In this document: one piece after another, positions 22,681-31,039 of the stretch | Numbering within the stretch: position 1 is the first letter of the stretch | Layout of the letters: every line of letters starts with the position of its first letter | DNA from: a virus | IMG/VR virus record: IMGVR_UViG_3300044591_001885 | Span: 1 to 46,403 of that record | Reading direction: 5' to 3' (one strand) | DNA: 46,403 bases | The notes under the pieces: generated by a model | Seen by the model: the letters and a program-made list of their open reading frames with translations, nothing else | Told to the model about the DNA's origin: nothing | Databases searched by the model: none | Position numbers and translations under genes: made by a program

Positions 22681-23016
22681 ATGGATTACGGATTAATGTC
22701 ATATTCTTTAGTAAGAAATCCAAACACACCACCAAAAGTTCTAGAACAACTAGCTACCGATGAAGAATGGGATGTTCGTTGTTGTGTAGCAAATCATCCA
22801 AATACTCCACCAAAAGCCCTAAAAATTCTAGCGACCGATGAAAATTATTGGGTTCGTGAAGAAGTAGCAAATAATCTAAACACACCATCAACAATATTAG
22901 AACAACTAGCGAGCGATGAGGATTTGATGGTTCGTTATTGGGTCACAAGAAATCTAAACACCCCTCACTACATCAAGAAGTATCTTAAAATTCAAGAACA
23001 ACTGGCAACGTTATGA
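22681..23016 (+). CDS. LRV-repeat protein 2
   Basis: 111 residues with three full LRV units between a short non-repeat N-terminus (MDYGLMSYSLVR) and the cap NTPHYIKKYLKIQEQL. Variable residues again sit beside the VR dipeptide (EEWDVRCC, ENYWVREE, EDLMVRYW). TTATGA overlap with the next gene. Inserted between genes with no evident relation to it. Confidence 0.85.
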   Translation: MDYGLMSYSLVRNPNTPPKVLEQLATDEEWDVRCCVANHPNTPPKALKILATDENYWVREEVANNLNTPSTILEQLASDEDLMVRYWVTRNLNTPHYIKKYLKIQEQLATL

Positions 23017-23333
23017 ACATCATGGAAAAGGAAGAACAATTTCAAAGATTAGAATCATATTTTGATCGTATTAAAAACACTCTTGAATTACGTGGTCCAA
23101 GTCAAGGGTTTATTGAAGAGGTGAGAGAACTTTTAGGATTTTCTCATGTAATAAGTGGAGTTGCTTGCTCAGAATGTGATGGATCAGGATATAAAGTCTA
23201 TGGTTCTACTGCAGGATGGGCCGGAGGCATTGGTGGACAGGTAATAACGACGAGTGTGTGCGATTGTTGTTGGGGGAGTGGAAGAAGTGATAGAAAATTC
23301 GGAGATTTAAGAAAACTTAGATCCATGTCTTAA
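23013..23333 (+). CDS. DnaJ-type CxxCxGxG zinc-finger protein
   Basis: 106 residues. CSECDGSGYK and CDCCWGSGRS, about 27 residues apart, are two CxxCxGxG knuckles as in the DnaJ central zinc domain. No J domain is present. The N-terminal 50 residues form a coiled-coil-like helix. Could be a small chaperone or assembly factor. Its ATG overlaps the LRV 2 stop; a second in-frame ATG (MEKEEQF) lies three codons in. Confidence 0.65.
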   Translation: MNIMEKEEQFQRLESYFDRIKNTLELRGPSQGFIEEVRELLGFSHVISGVACSECDGSGYKVYGSTAGWAGGIGGQVITTSVCDCCWGSGRSDRKFGDLRKLRSMS

Positions 23334-23337
23334 ATAG
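23330..23337 (+). promoter_or_regulatory. Late-type motif TTAAATAG
   Basis: TTAAATAG overlaps the preceding stop and is 30 nt before the ATG at 23360, the usual late spacing. It could drive the glycosylation cluster. Confidence 0.45.
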
Positions 23338-23359
23338 TTAAAACGTGTATAATGGAAGA

Positions 23360-23584
23360 ATGGACCGTTCAACTTTTTTACGCTACATAGGTAACATTTT
23401 TCTTATCGTTGGCTATTTCATTCTTCTTCATGTTGATATGACGGCTGGTCTTTTGATAAAATGCATTGGTGGTTTCTTGACTGTTCCTTTTGCTGTTAAA
23501 TACAAACTGTGGGATGTTGTCTTTATATGGGGATTCTTCAGCTTTATTGAAATCGCCAAAATTATTGAATTGCTTACTAAATGA
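23360..23584 (+). CDS. Small membrane protein
   Basis: 74 residues from the ATG at 23360 (MDRSTFLRYIGNIFLIVGYF). Two to three hydrophobic helices cover most of the length, with conserved-looking aromatic residues (LWDVVFIWGFFSF). Short integral proteins of this type occur in cyanobacteria and their phages; function unknown. Two bases before the glycosyltransferase cluster. Confidence 0.65.
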   Translation: MDRSTFLRYIGNIFLIVGYFILLHVDMTAGLLIKCIGGFLTVPFAVKYKLWDVVFIWGFFSFIEIAKIIELLTK

Positions 23585-23587
23585 ACT

Positions 23588-24385
23588 ATGTTAGCTAATA
23601 ACTCATTGGGAAATCTCGGGAGACTCGGTAATCAAATGTTTCAATATGCTGCTCTTAGAGGATTGGCAGTGAAACATAATTATGATTATCGTCTTCCACC
23701 AGAAGATTTCATTGCAACACAAGATCCTAATTGTGCAACTAGCGATTGCACTATTTTTGATTGTTTTATGTTACCCGAAGCACCAAGACGACTGCTTTCT
23801 GGACCGATTCTAGAAGAATCTTCTTTTGAGTTTGATAATAATCTATGGAATTCGTGTCCTGATAATGTTTCTCTTTATGGTTATTTTCAGAGCGAAAAAT
23901 ATTTTAAACATATAACAGAAGATATAAGAAACTCTTTTCGGTTTAAAGAAACTTCTGAAATATCTTATGCTTCTAGTTTTTTTGATGAAGAATTCAATAA
24001 TACTTCAGTGATTTCTTTACATATTAGACGAGGAGATTATCTTAAATACACTCATCATCCAACTCTTCCGATGAGCTATTATGAAAACGCTCTTAGTCAG
24101 TTACCTGATGTTCCAGTTTTTGTTTTTTCGGATGATGTAAATTGGTGTAAACAAGAAGTGTCATTTCGTTCGGATAGATTTTATATTTCAGAATCTAATA
24201 GTACAGCAGTTGATCTTTATCTTCAATCCAGATGTAGTCATCATATTATCGCAAACAGTTCCTTTAGTTGGTGGGGGGCATGGTTAGCTAAAAGCCAAAA
24301 AGTTATCGCACCAAAGCAATGGTTCGGCCCACCACTAACACATAATACAAAAGATCTTTACTGTGAGGATTGGATTCAATGCTAA
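23588..24385 (+). CDS. GT11-family (alpha-1,2-fucosyltransferase-like) glycosyltransferase
   Basis: 265 residues. GRLGNQMFQYAALRGLA at residues 10-26, SLHIRRGDYLKY in the middle and IIANSSFSWWGAWLA near the C-terminus are the three signatures of GT11, enzymes that add fucose or a related sugar from GDP-sugar. First gene of an eight-gene overlapping cluster. No signal peptide, so it acts in the cytoplasm or at the inner membrane. Confidence 0.85.
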   Translation: MLANNSLGNLGRLGNQMFQYAALRGLAVKHNYDYRLPPEDFIATQDPNCATSDCTIFDCFMLPEAPRRLLSGPILEESSFEFDNNLWNSCPDNVSLYGYFQSEKYFKHITEDIRNSFRFKETSEISYASSFFDEEFNNTSVISLHIRRGDYLKYTHHPTLPMSYYENALSQLPDVPVFVFSDDVNWCKQEVSFRSDRFYISESNSTAVDLYLQSRCSHHIIANSSFSWWGAWLAKSQKVIAPKQWFGPPLTHNTKDLYCEDWIQC

Positions 24386-24996
24386 TTTCATTATCTGAAA
24401 TGATAACAAAATATAAGATGAATATTACGGGTGTTATTCATATTGGTGCTCATTATGGTGAAGAGATTCCCGAATACATTAAAAATGGAATTTCTGAACT
24501 TCATCTGTTTGAACCTTTATCTGAAAACTATAAAATTTTAAGAAATAATCTTCAAGACCTAGAGATTAATTGGGCAAGTTATAACACTGCATTAGGAAGT
24601 AAAAACGAAAGAGTTACAATGTTCGTCAGTGATAATGAACAACAAAGTAGCTCAATTCTTACACCGAAAGATCATCTAACACATCATCCAAATGTAAGAT
24701 TTCCTACAACAGAAGAGGTTGTGGTTGATACTCTAGATTCTTTTGAAATCGAAAATTGTAACTTCATTAATATGGATGTTCAAGGTTATGAGCTAGAAGT
24801 TCTTAAAGGTGCTACTGAAACTTTAGAACATATTGATTATGTTTATTGTGAAGTCAATAGAGCTGAAGTTTATGAGAATAATGCTTTCGTAGAAGAGATT
24901 GATGAGTTTCTTTCTCAATACAATATGATCAGAGTGGAAACAGATTGGGCAGGAGAAATTTGGGGTGATGCACTTTATGTGAGAACCGAAAGATGA
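24379..24996 (+). CDS. FkbM-type SAM-dependent methyltransferase
   Basis: 205 residues from the ATG at 24379, overlapping the previous gene by 7. VIHIGAHYGEEIPEY is the SAM-binding motif I, ELHLFEPLSENY motif II, and FINMDVQGYELEVLKGA the FkbM signature. FkbM enzymes O-methylate sugars or small molecules, so it may cap a glycan built by the neighbours. Confidence 0.85.
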   Translation: MLISLSEMITKYKMNITGVIHIGAHYGEEIPEYIKNGISELHLFEPLSENYKILRNNLQDLEINWASYNTALGSKNERVTMFVSDNEQQSSSILTPKDHLTHHPNVRFPTTEEVVVDTLDSFEIENCNFINMDVQGYELEVLKGATETLEHIDYVYCEVNRAEVYENNAFVEEIDEFLSQYNMIRVETDWAGEIWGDALYVRTER

Positions 24997-25631
24997 AAAC
25001 ATTAAATGATTATTTTGATGAGATTTACTGTATTAATCTTGATAGACGTGTAGATCGTTGGAATTTAGTAGAACAAGAATTTATCAAACATTCAATAACG
25101 GTTAATCGTTATTCTGCTATTGATGGAAAAGAACTCAATATAGAAATGTTTTCTAATTCCGAAAACTTTGAAACCCGAGGTCAATTAGCGTGTCTTATCT
25201 CACATTATAATATCATTAAAACTGCAAGATATAAAAATCTTTCTTCTGTTCTTATTCTTGAAGATGATGCAATGTTTTGTGGTGATTTTAATTTTCAATT
25301 AGAACAGAAGATGTCAGATGTTCCCGAAAATTGGGATATGCTTTTCTTTGGTGCCAATCACATTAGTAGTCCCATCAAAATTACCGATAACATCTACAAG
25401 ATGACAAGAGCATATTCGGCTCATTGTTATGCGATTAAGAATACGATGTATGATGTTCTTTTGGAATCTCTTTGTAAATTCCAAGAACCTTTAGATGTCG
25501 TTTATGCTAATTTACAATCATCTATCAATTCTTATGTTCTTAATCCTCATTTAGTATGGCAGAATCCTGGCTATTCTGATATTTGCGAACAAGAAGTAGA
25601 TTATACACACGTTCATAAAATTTCATTTTGA
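24993..25631 (+). CDS. GT25-family glycosyltransferase
   Basis: 212 residues. IYCINLDRRVDRW at the start, GQLACLISHYNIIK, and LILEDDAMFCGDF (the E-D-D metal site) are typical of the GT25 lipooligosaccharide/collagen glycosyltransferase family, which usually adds galactose. ATGA overlap at the start. Confidence 0.82.
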   Translation: MKTLNDYFDEIYCINLDRRVDRWNLVEQEFIKHSITVNRYSAIDGKELNIEMFSNSENFETRGQLACLISHYNIIKTARYKNLSSVLILEDDAMFCGDFNFQLEQKMSDVPENWDMLFFGANHISSPIKITDNIYKMTRAYSAHCYAIKNTMYDVLLESLCKFQEPLDVVYANLQSSINSYVLNPHLVWQNPGYSDICEQEVDYTHVHKISF

Positions 25632-25633
25632 CT

Positions 25634-26278
25634 ATGTACGATAACGTAACACTCGTTTTAACAAGTTGTGGAAGATTGGATCTTCTAGAACAAACTATCA
25701 ATTCAATTAGTAAAGGTGTATTGGATAATATTCCAACAAAAATTATTGTGGATGATTCTATAGATCCCGAAGTTTATAAAAATATCAAAAAAGCTTCTTA
25801 TTTAAAAGGATGGAAGAAAATTCTAAACAAAGAAAAATTGGGACAAGCTGCTTCCATTGATAGTGCATATGCTCATGTCAAAACAGATTATGTCTTTCAC
25901 TGTGAAGATGATTGGTATTTTGATGACTTTGATTTTGTTGGCCCTTCGTTACACATTTTAGAGAAATACGATAATCTGGTTCAAGTGACCTTCAGAAAAG
26001 ATTCACCTCATCCTACACATGAAGAGATTTACGAAAAAGAAGATAATCCTTTTAAGGTTCTGATTCCGGGATATAATGGGTGGCCAGGATTTACTTATAA
26101 TCCAAATATCTTTCGTTTTTCTGCATATAAACAATTAGGTAGGTGTGCAGGAATGTCTGAAAAAGATGTTGGAATCTTTTATAAAGATAATCAACTTTAT
26201 ACTGCTGCACTTGAGACTCGTGTTGTCTCTCATCTTGGTGATGGCAGACACGTTTATGATACAATTAGCGGAGTTTGA
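25634..26278 (+). CDS. GT2-like glycosyltransferase
   Basis: 214 residues from the ATG at 25634; a TTG two codons earlier overlaps the previous stop. TLVLTSCGRLDLLEQTINSI and KIIVDDSID are the GT-A nucleotide-binding start, and VFHCEDDWYFDD contains an E-D-D metal motif. Specificity cannot be read. Confidence 0.75.
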   Translation: MYDNVTLVLTSCGRLDLLEQTINSISKGVLDNIPTKIIVDDSIDPEVYKNIKKASYLKGWKKILNKEKLGQAASIDSAYAHVKTDYVFHCEDDWYFDDFDFVGPSLHILEKYDNLVQVTFRKDSPHPTHEEIYEKEDNPFKVLIPGYNGWPGFTYNPNIFRFSAYKQLGRCAGMSEKDVGIFYKDNQLYTAALETRVVSHLGDGRHVYDTISGV

Positions 26279-26281
26279 ATT

Positions 26282-27037
26282 ATGAAAAAGGTTGCAGCCT
26301 TGATGATGGTAAAAGACGAGAATGATATTATTGAACAAAATATTCACTATCTTTTAACTCAAAACTTAGATTTTGTGTGTGTCTATGATAACGGTTCAAC
26401 CGATGGAACACGACAGAAGTTAGATGACTTAGCTTATTTTTACGAAGAAGAATTATTGGTATTTGATGATCCAGAAACAGGATATTATCAATCAACGAAG
26501 ATGAATAATTGGGCAAACGAACTCTTTCAAGATGATGTAGATGTTGTTATTCCTATTGATGCTGATGAGATTTGGTACTCAAAGAATCCAAATTATACTC
26601 TAGGTGAAATCATAAGAAATACTGATGCAGATATTTTTGTTGCAGATTCGGTGGATTATATTCCAACTGTTTTTGATGACTTTAATGAAAGAAATTTTAT
26701 TAAGAGAATGAAATACCGAAAAGTTAATTCAAATTCTTTTTCTGCCGTTGCATTCAATTATAGTCCAGGATTTCATCTTGAAATGGGAAATCATGATGTC
26801 CATAATCATCCAGGAAAAAGAGTTCACGAAAAAATAGGTATTCGGCATTATCAATATCGCACTTTTGATCAATTTGCAAAAAAAGTTCGCAATGGGAAGA
26901 AAGCATATGATGCAACAACTCTTCCTGATTTTATGGGTAGCCATTGGAGAAAACTGGGTGCTATGGATGATTCGGAACTCAGAAAATATTGGGTAGATTA
27001 TTGTTCGGTAGAAACTGTTGAGGATCCAGTTGCATGA
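26282..27037 (+). CDS. GT2-like glycosyltransferase (Glyco_tranf_2_4 type)
   Basis: 251 residues. MMVKDENDIIEQNIHYLL followed by VYDNGSTDGT is the hallmark of this subfamily; PIDADEIWY supplies the DxD-like metal motif. The C-terminal half includes H-rich NHDVHNHPGKRVHEKIGIRHYQYRTFDQF, also seen in family members. Two bases after the preceding stop, ATGA overlap with the next gene. Confidence 0.82.
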   Translation: MKKVAALMMVKDENDIIEQNIHYLLTQNLDFVCVYDNGSTDGTRQKLDDLAYFYEEELLVFDDPETGYYQSTKMNNWANELFQDDVDVVIPIDADEIWYSKNPNYTLGEIIRNTDADIFVADSVDYIPTVFDDFNERNFIKRMKYRKVNSNSFSAVAFNYSPGFHLEMGNHDVHNHPGKRVHEKIGIRHYQYRTFDQFAKKVRNGKKAYDATTLPDFMGSHWRKLGAMDDSELRKYWVDYCSVETVEDPVA

Positions 27038-27735
27038 CTAGATTATCAATAGCTATTCCAACATATAATTATCATGGTAAAGGAGAACAGTTTCTTGACG
27101 ATCTACTTAGAACCATCCAGATACAGACTTTTAGAGAATTTGAAGTAGTCATATCAGACCATAGCGAAGACAAAAATATCAAAAACAAGGCAGAGGAGTA
27201 TTCAGATTTTTTCACCGTCAAATACCTTGCAAACACTGAAAAGCGTGGTAATAGTCCAGCTAACTTGAATCATGCGATTTCTCATTGTTCGGGAGAAATT
27301 ATTAAGCCGATGTTTCAAGATGACTTCTTTTATGATGATGAAGCATTAGCCAAGATTTATTATAATCTAGCCGGAGATCGCAATAAATTCTGGCTTCTCA
27401 ATGGAACTAATCATACGAGAGATAACGGCCACACGTTTTTCTGGAATCTTTTTCCGAGATTTAATCCGAATCTTCTAACAGGAGTAAACACAATAAGTTC
27501 ACCATCTGTTGTTGCATATAAGAGAGAAGTTGAAATTAAATTTGATGAAGATTTAGTCTATCTGATGGATATTGATTTTTATTATAATATGAGAGAGACT
27601 TATGGTGAACCAATTTATTATGATGATATCTTGGTAACAAATAGAATCCATCCTGATAGCATCTCTAGCACATTAAAAAACAGAGATGAATTACTCCAAA
27701 AAGAATCCATTTATTGTAAAGAAAAATATGATTGA
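27034..27735 (+). CDS. GT2-family glycosyltransferase
   Basis: 233 residues. LSIAIPTYNYHGK...FLDDLL, FEVVISDHSEDKN, GNSPANLNHAISHC and IKPMFQDDFFYDD reproduce the GT2 sequence of nucleotide-sugar and metal motifs (D-D near residue 102). A later YLMDIDFYYNM segment fits the acceptor side. Acceptor unknown. Confidence 0.82.
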   Translation: MTRLSIAIPTYNYHGKGEQFLDDLLRTIQIQTFREFEVVISDHSEDKNIKNKAEEYSDFFTVKYLANTEKRGNSPANLNHAISHCSGEIIKPMFQDDFFYDDEALAKIYYNLAGDRNKFWLLNGTNHTRDNGHTFFWNLFPRFNPNLLTGVNTISSPSVVAYKREVEIKFDEDLVYLMDIDFYYNMRETYGEPIYYDDILVTNRIHPDSISSTLKNRDELLQKESIYCKEKYD

Positions 27736-28312
27736 TTTTATTGTACCTAGTATTGGGCGAGAAACAATTACCCGTTCATTAAATTCGTTGATTCAACAAA
27801 CCGATTCAGATTGGAGATGTTTTGTTGGATTTGACGGTTTATCAAAAGATCAGATTGATTCTAAGCTTCTGATTGATGATTCAAGAATTCACTATCTCTA
27901 TTTGGAAGAAAAATTGGGAACCTCTTCTTTTCATGGTAATGCGGGAAGAGTGAGAAATAAGATTATTGAATCTATTGATACTCCATCTGAATGGATCGGA
28001 TTTCTGGATGACGATGACTCTCTTTCATCATATTATGTTGAAATTTTAAAACAACAGATGACATTAGATGAATCAGATTGTTATGTGTTTCGTATGAATA
28101 ATAAGGGTGTAGTTATTCCTTCTTATGATATGAATGAACTGCGGCAGAATCATGTCGGTATTTCCTTTTGTCTTAAAAGCTCATTCTTGAGACAAAAAAA
28201 TCTTCAATTCCAGAATGATAATGCCGAAGATTTTCTGTTTTTACAGAACATTAAAGAACAAGATGGTGTTATTAATATTCTTCCTTATGTTGGTTATTTT
28301 GTAGGAATCTAA
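27728..28312 (+). CDS. GT2-like glycosyltransferase
   Basis: 194 residues from the ATG at 27728, overlapping the previous gene by 8; a longer start at 27686 is less likely. MIDFIVPSIGRETITRSLNSL begins a GT-A fold, FLDDDDSLS provides the metal motif. Shorter than typical GT2 enzymes and missing an obvious C-terminal acceptor domain. Confidence 0.75.
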   Translation: MIDFIVPSIGRETITRSLNSLIQQTDSDWRCFVGFDGLSKDQIDSKLLIDDSRIHYLYLEEKLGTSSFHGNAGRVRNKIIESIDTPSEWIGFLDDDDSLSSYYVEILKQQMTLDESDCYVFRMNNKGVVIPSYDMNELRQNHVGISFCLKSSFLRQKNLQFQNDNAEDFLFLQNIKEQDGVINILPYVGYFVGI

Positions 28313-29100
28313 TGGACAGAAATAAAGCAGCCTATAAACTTCAGGGATTTGGTCCAGTTTATTATATTAATCTTGATGATCAAGAAGATCGTAGAACTTT
28401 TATGGAAGCTCAGTTTAACTACTGGGAGATAAAAAACTATGAGAGAATTTCGGCCTTTGATGGTAGGAATAGTGATCTGAGTGAATATATTGTCGGAAAA
28501 TATCCAGAAGGAATCACAACAGCGGAACTTGGTTGTACTCTTTCACATTTGAAAGCTATTAAACATTGGTATGAGACTTCTACGAGTCCTTATGCTATTA
28601 TCTGTGAAGATGATACTCTTATTGACATTTCAAAATATTGGAATTTTACCTGGCAAGAATTTATCTCTAGAGTTCCTTATTGTTGGGATTGTTTGCAGCT
28701 AGCAATAATCTCAACAGGGAATATTTCGGTGAATATTCATAATCGCTTCGTTAATAGTTTTTCAACTGCGGTATATTGTATTAACCGTCGTTATGCAGAA
28801 AAGTTGATTCATTTTCATTGTAGAGGTGATAAATTTATCTTGGATCAAAATATTAAACCGAGAGCTGTTGCCGATGATTTAATCTATAATGGTGGCTTAA
28901 CATTTTCAACACCTTTATTTCTTTATGAAATTCGTCTTGGTAGTTCTATTCACGATGAACATATTGAAGTCTTTCATAAAAATTCTTATAATGGAGTTCT
29001 TGCTTTCTGGCAGAATGAAGGAAAAGAATTAACGATAGATCAGATCACTAATTTTGATCCTTACTTCAATAAGATCAGCAATCCAACGCCAACCGAGTGA
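28312..29100 (+). CDS. GT25-family glycosyltransferase
   Basis: 262 residues, ATG sharing one base with the previous stop. VYYINLDDQEDRRTFMEAQF, TTAELGCTLSHLKAIKHWY and AIICEDDTLIDI carry the GT25 signatures, so it is a distant paralogue of 24993-25631. Last gene of the glycosylation cluster, followed by a 186-nt gap. Confidence 0.82.
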   Translation: MDRNKAAYKLQGFGPVYYINLDDQEDRRTFMEAQFNYWEIKNYERISAFDGRNSDLSEYIVGKYPEGITTAELGCTLSHLKAIKHWYETSTSPYAIICEDDTLIDISKYWNFTWQEFISRVPYCWDCLQLAIISTGNISVNIHNRFVNSFSTAVYCINRRYAEKLIHFHCRGDKFILDQNIKPRAVADDLIYNGGLTFSTPLFLYEIRLGSSIHDEHIEVFHKNSYNGVLAFWQNEGKELTIDQITNFDPYFNKISNPTPTE

Positions 29101-29120
29101 CAATTCGTAAACTGGACTGC

Positions 29121-29149
29121 TTGACAAACGGTTGTTCTTATGCTACGGT
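29121..29149 (+). promoter_or_regulatory. Promoter with consensus -35: TTGACA, 17 bp, TACGGT
   Basis: TTGACA (29121-29126) and TACGGT (29144-29149, preceded by TATGC) with a 17-bp spacer. An AAACTGGACTG sequence at 29109 lies 35, not 40, bp before the -10. Transcription from here would leave a leader of about 130 nt before the ATG at 29287. Confidence 0.7.
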
Positions 29150-29173
29150 GTACCCGAACCTTAAAAGTTCAAA

Positions 29174-29181
29174 CTAAATAC
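29174..29181 (+). promoter_or_regulatory. Late promoter motif CTAAATAC
   Basis: CTAAATAC lies in the leader 113 nt before the ATG at 29287, farther than the other late motifs. The spacing makes it less certain. Confidence 0.35.
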
Positions 29182-29286
29182 TTATTCGTAATGAATGAGT
29201 GAAATCTAAGAGCCGTGGATGTTGGCCTTCTGGGAAGTTGGCAGTGACACCTCATCTAACACGGATGCCGAATTCTATTCAAATTA
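29182..29286 (+). other. Long untranslated leader, possibly structured
   Basis: No ORF is present. The stretch 29211-29275 holds several complementary segments: CCGTG with CACGG, and CTTC/GAAG closing a small hairpin. It is unusually G+C-rich for an intergenic region here. It may fold into a regulatory RNA for the lytic genes downstream. I do not recognise a named riboswitch; the conserved core of c-di-AMP riboswitches, which often precede such genes, is not evident. Confidence 0.3.
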
Positions 29287-29754
29287 ATGCTTTTTAACAA
29301 AACAATCTCATCTCTTCTTGCTTGTGGTATGGTTGGAGCCGCAACGATGACTCCCACAATTTCACAAGCAATTTCAGTATCTACCTATATTCCCGAGCAA
29401 TACACTCAGGATTCAAAATGGGAGAAAAGATTTATTCCGCAACAACCAACTTATAAAGTTCCTCTTGCAAGTGTTTATTATGGCCAAGCGAGTTGGTATG
29501 GTCCTGGATTTTATGGTAACCGAACTGCCAATGGTGAAGTTTATCGTCCAGGAAGAATGACGGCAGCACATAGATATCTTCCATTTGGAACTCGCGTAAG
29601 AGTAACTAACCGTTATAATGGTAGAAGTGCTATCGTTAGAATCAATGATCGCGGCCCCTATGTGGGTGGTCGTGTTATTGATCTTTCTGAAGCTGCAGCT
29701 AATGTTCTAGGTGTTGATGGTATTGCATCTGTAAAACTGGAAGTGTTGGATTGA
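29287..29754 (+). CDS. rlpA: Secreted RlpA-like double-psi beta-barrel protein
   Basis: 155 residues. Residues 1-29 form a signal peptide (basic MLFNK, hydrophobic SLLACGMVGAATM, ending ISQA). Residues 65-155 are the RlpA domain: ASWYGPGFYGNRTANGE, MTAAHRYLPFGTRVRVTN, INDRGPY and RVIDLSEAAANVLG, including the His and Asp used by lytic transglycosylases of the family. RlpA cleaves denuded glycan strands in the cell wall. An export signal on a phage wall enzyme is unusual and suggests action from the periplasm during infection or lysis. Confidence 0.88.
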   Translation: MLFNKTISSLLACGMVGAATMTPTISQAISVSTYIPEQYTQDSKWEKRFIPQQPTYKVPLASVYYGQASWYGPGFYGNRTANGEVYRPGRMTAAHRYLPFGTRVRVTNRYNGRSAIVRINDRGPYVGGRVIDLSEAAANVLGVDGIASVKLEVLD

Positions 29755-29755
29755 G

Positions 29756-30211
29756 ATGTTTTATCAAATAGAAGACGTAAAATTTATTGAACCTGATTAT
29801 TATCAGGTCTTTACTGAAAATAGAAACAAATTTATTCAATTCAACGGTTATCGCAATAACTGCGCTAACACCGTAAAAACTTATCTTTCTCTTATTGGTC
29901 TGGATACATCAAAAGTGACTGCCTGGGCTGATTCTGTTCGCAATCTTGGTGAAGTTCTTTATGATCCAGATAAACTTCAAGAAGGTGATGTTGTTGCAAT
30001 GGGACGGCCAGGCAATACATGGCATGTGGGAGTTTATTTGGGAGAAGGAAAGATTCTTCATCAATCTGCAATGAGAGGATATGTTGTCGGAGTATTCAAA
30101 GATCTCAATGCCTTCATTCGTGATCGCCGAGGTTTTTATATCGTAAGACCCTATAATTCTTATAATAACATTCTACAAGGTCAATTTTACTTATTTCCCG
30201 AACTAACATAA
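29756..30211 (+). CDS. NlpC/P60- or CHAP-like cysteine peptidase
   Basis: 151 residues. NNCANTVKTYLSLIG (Cys about residue 40) and WHVGVYLGEGKILHQS (His about 91) sit in the order and spacing of NlpC/P60 or CHAP domains, with EGDVVAMGRP between them. These enzymes cut peptidoglycan peptides. No signal peptide. One base after the rlpA-like gene, so the two probably act together on the wall. Confidence 0.75.
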   Translation: MFYQIEDVKFIEPDYYQVFTENRNKFIQFNGYRNNCANTVKTYLSLIGLDTSKVTAWADSVRNLGEVLYDPDKLQEGDVVAMGRPGNTWHVGVYLGEGKILHQSAMRGYVVGVFKDLNAFIRDRRGFYIVRPYNSYNNILQGQFYLFPELT

Positions 30212-30733
30212 ATGATAGAAGCAACATTATATACATTAAATACAAGAAAAGTTATAGTGGGTTCGGAGAGTTCTATCCGAACCTACATCACACGGAGCGG
30301 CTGTCATATTGGTTCAAATATGGTTAGCCTTGATGAAGATAACGTAATGGTTGATTTTAACCCACAAGAAATATCATTGCCACTTTATAAGATTACTAGA
30401 GTATTAAAACCTGTTGATCCTCTTATTAATCCTCTGCCCTATGATGATTTAAGAATCAAAGAATTTTATTTTGCTATTGAACCTGCTCTTGCTGATATTT
30501 TAGAACAACCCTATATTGATGAAAATTCTCGTTTAGAAAACGATTTGTACGATCTTGATGTGAGGTATAAAAAATCCACTGAAGAATGTGAATTTTGGAA
30601 GAGTGAGTGTGAAAGAATTAAAACACAATCACATAAAGAAATTGAAAAATTAAACTCCCAAATTGAAGCTCGTAAAAACCAATCACTTAAACAAAAACTC
30701 GTTTCTTTAGTGAGACGGATTTTCAATAAATAA
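30212..30733 (+). CDS. Hypothetical protein with C-terminal coiled coil
   Basis: 173 residues. The first 110 residues are mixed alpha/beta; residues ~108-160 (SRLENDLYDLDVRYKKSTEECEF... EKLNSQIEARKN) form a coiled coil, ending in a basic amphipathic SLVRRIFNK helix that could touch membrane. Starts on the base after the peptidase stop, so it may be a lysis or structural partner. No family recognised. Confidence 0.6.
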   Translation: MIEATLYTLNTRKVIVGSESSIRTYITRSGCHIGSNMVSLDEDNVMVDFNPQEISLPLYKITRVLKPVDPLINPLPYDDLRIKEFYFAIEPALADILEQPYIDENSRLENDLYDLDVRYKKSTEECEFWKSECERIKTQSHKEIEKLNSQIEARKNQSLKQKLVSLVRRIFNK

Positions 30734-30751
30734 GAAAAACGTTTCTTGTTT

Positions 30752-31039
30752 ATGATCGGCTTTATTACAAAGGATGGATATGCAGCAGTTCCTTATGGAA
30801 AACAATTAATGATAATCTTTAACAACGAACAGCTAGAAGTTGTTAAGACTATTAAACAAGCAGAGTTATTCATTAACAATCATAAAGCCGGTCAACAAAC
30901 TGTCACACCAAAACCCAAAACATCTAAAAAATCTGCTACCGTAGATGTAGTTGGGATAAAAACTCAAAATGGAAAAGAAAAGAGTAGTAAAACTAAGGCA
31001 AGCAAAAGCAACAGAACAGGACGTGAAAGATCTGGTTGA
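30752..31039 (+). CDS. Small basic hypothetical protein
   Basis: 95 residues from the ATG at 30752 (MIGFITKDGYAAVPYGKQLM). A folded N-terminal ~50 residues is followed by a disordered Lys/Thr/Ser tail (PKPKTSKKSAT...). The tail coding sequence contains a boxed promoter for the next gene, and the last 71 bases overlap that gene. Confidence 0.55.
   Translation: MIGFITKDGYAAVPYGKQLMIIFNNEQLEVVKTIKQAELFINNHKAGQQTVTPKPKTSKKSATVDVVGIKTQNGKEKSSKTKASKSNRTGRERSG
30897..30942 (+). promoter_or_regulatory. Boxed promoter inside a coding sequence: AAACTGTCACA plus TCTGCTACCGT
   Basis: Box at 30897 and -10 TACCGT at 30937-30942 (preceded by TCTGC) are exactly 40 bp apart, although they lie inside the gene 30752-31039. 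The ATG of the next gene is at 30969, 32 nt after the -10 start. Confidence 0.55.

Noticed and set aside
29182-29286. c-di-AMP (ydaO-type) riboswitch before the RlpA/NlpC genes
   Set aside because: Gene context would fit, but the conserved core segments of that class are not visible by eye.
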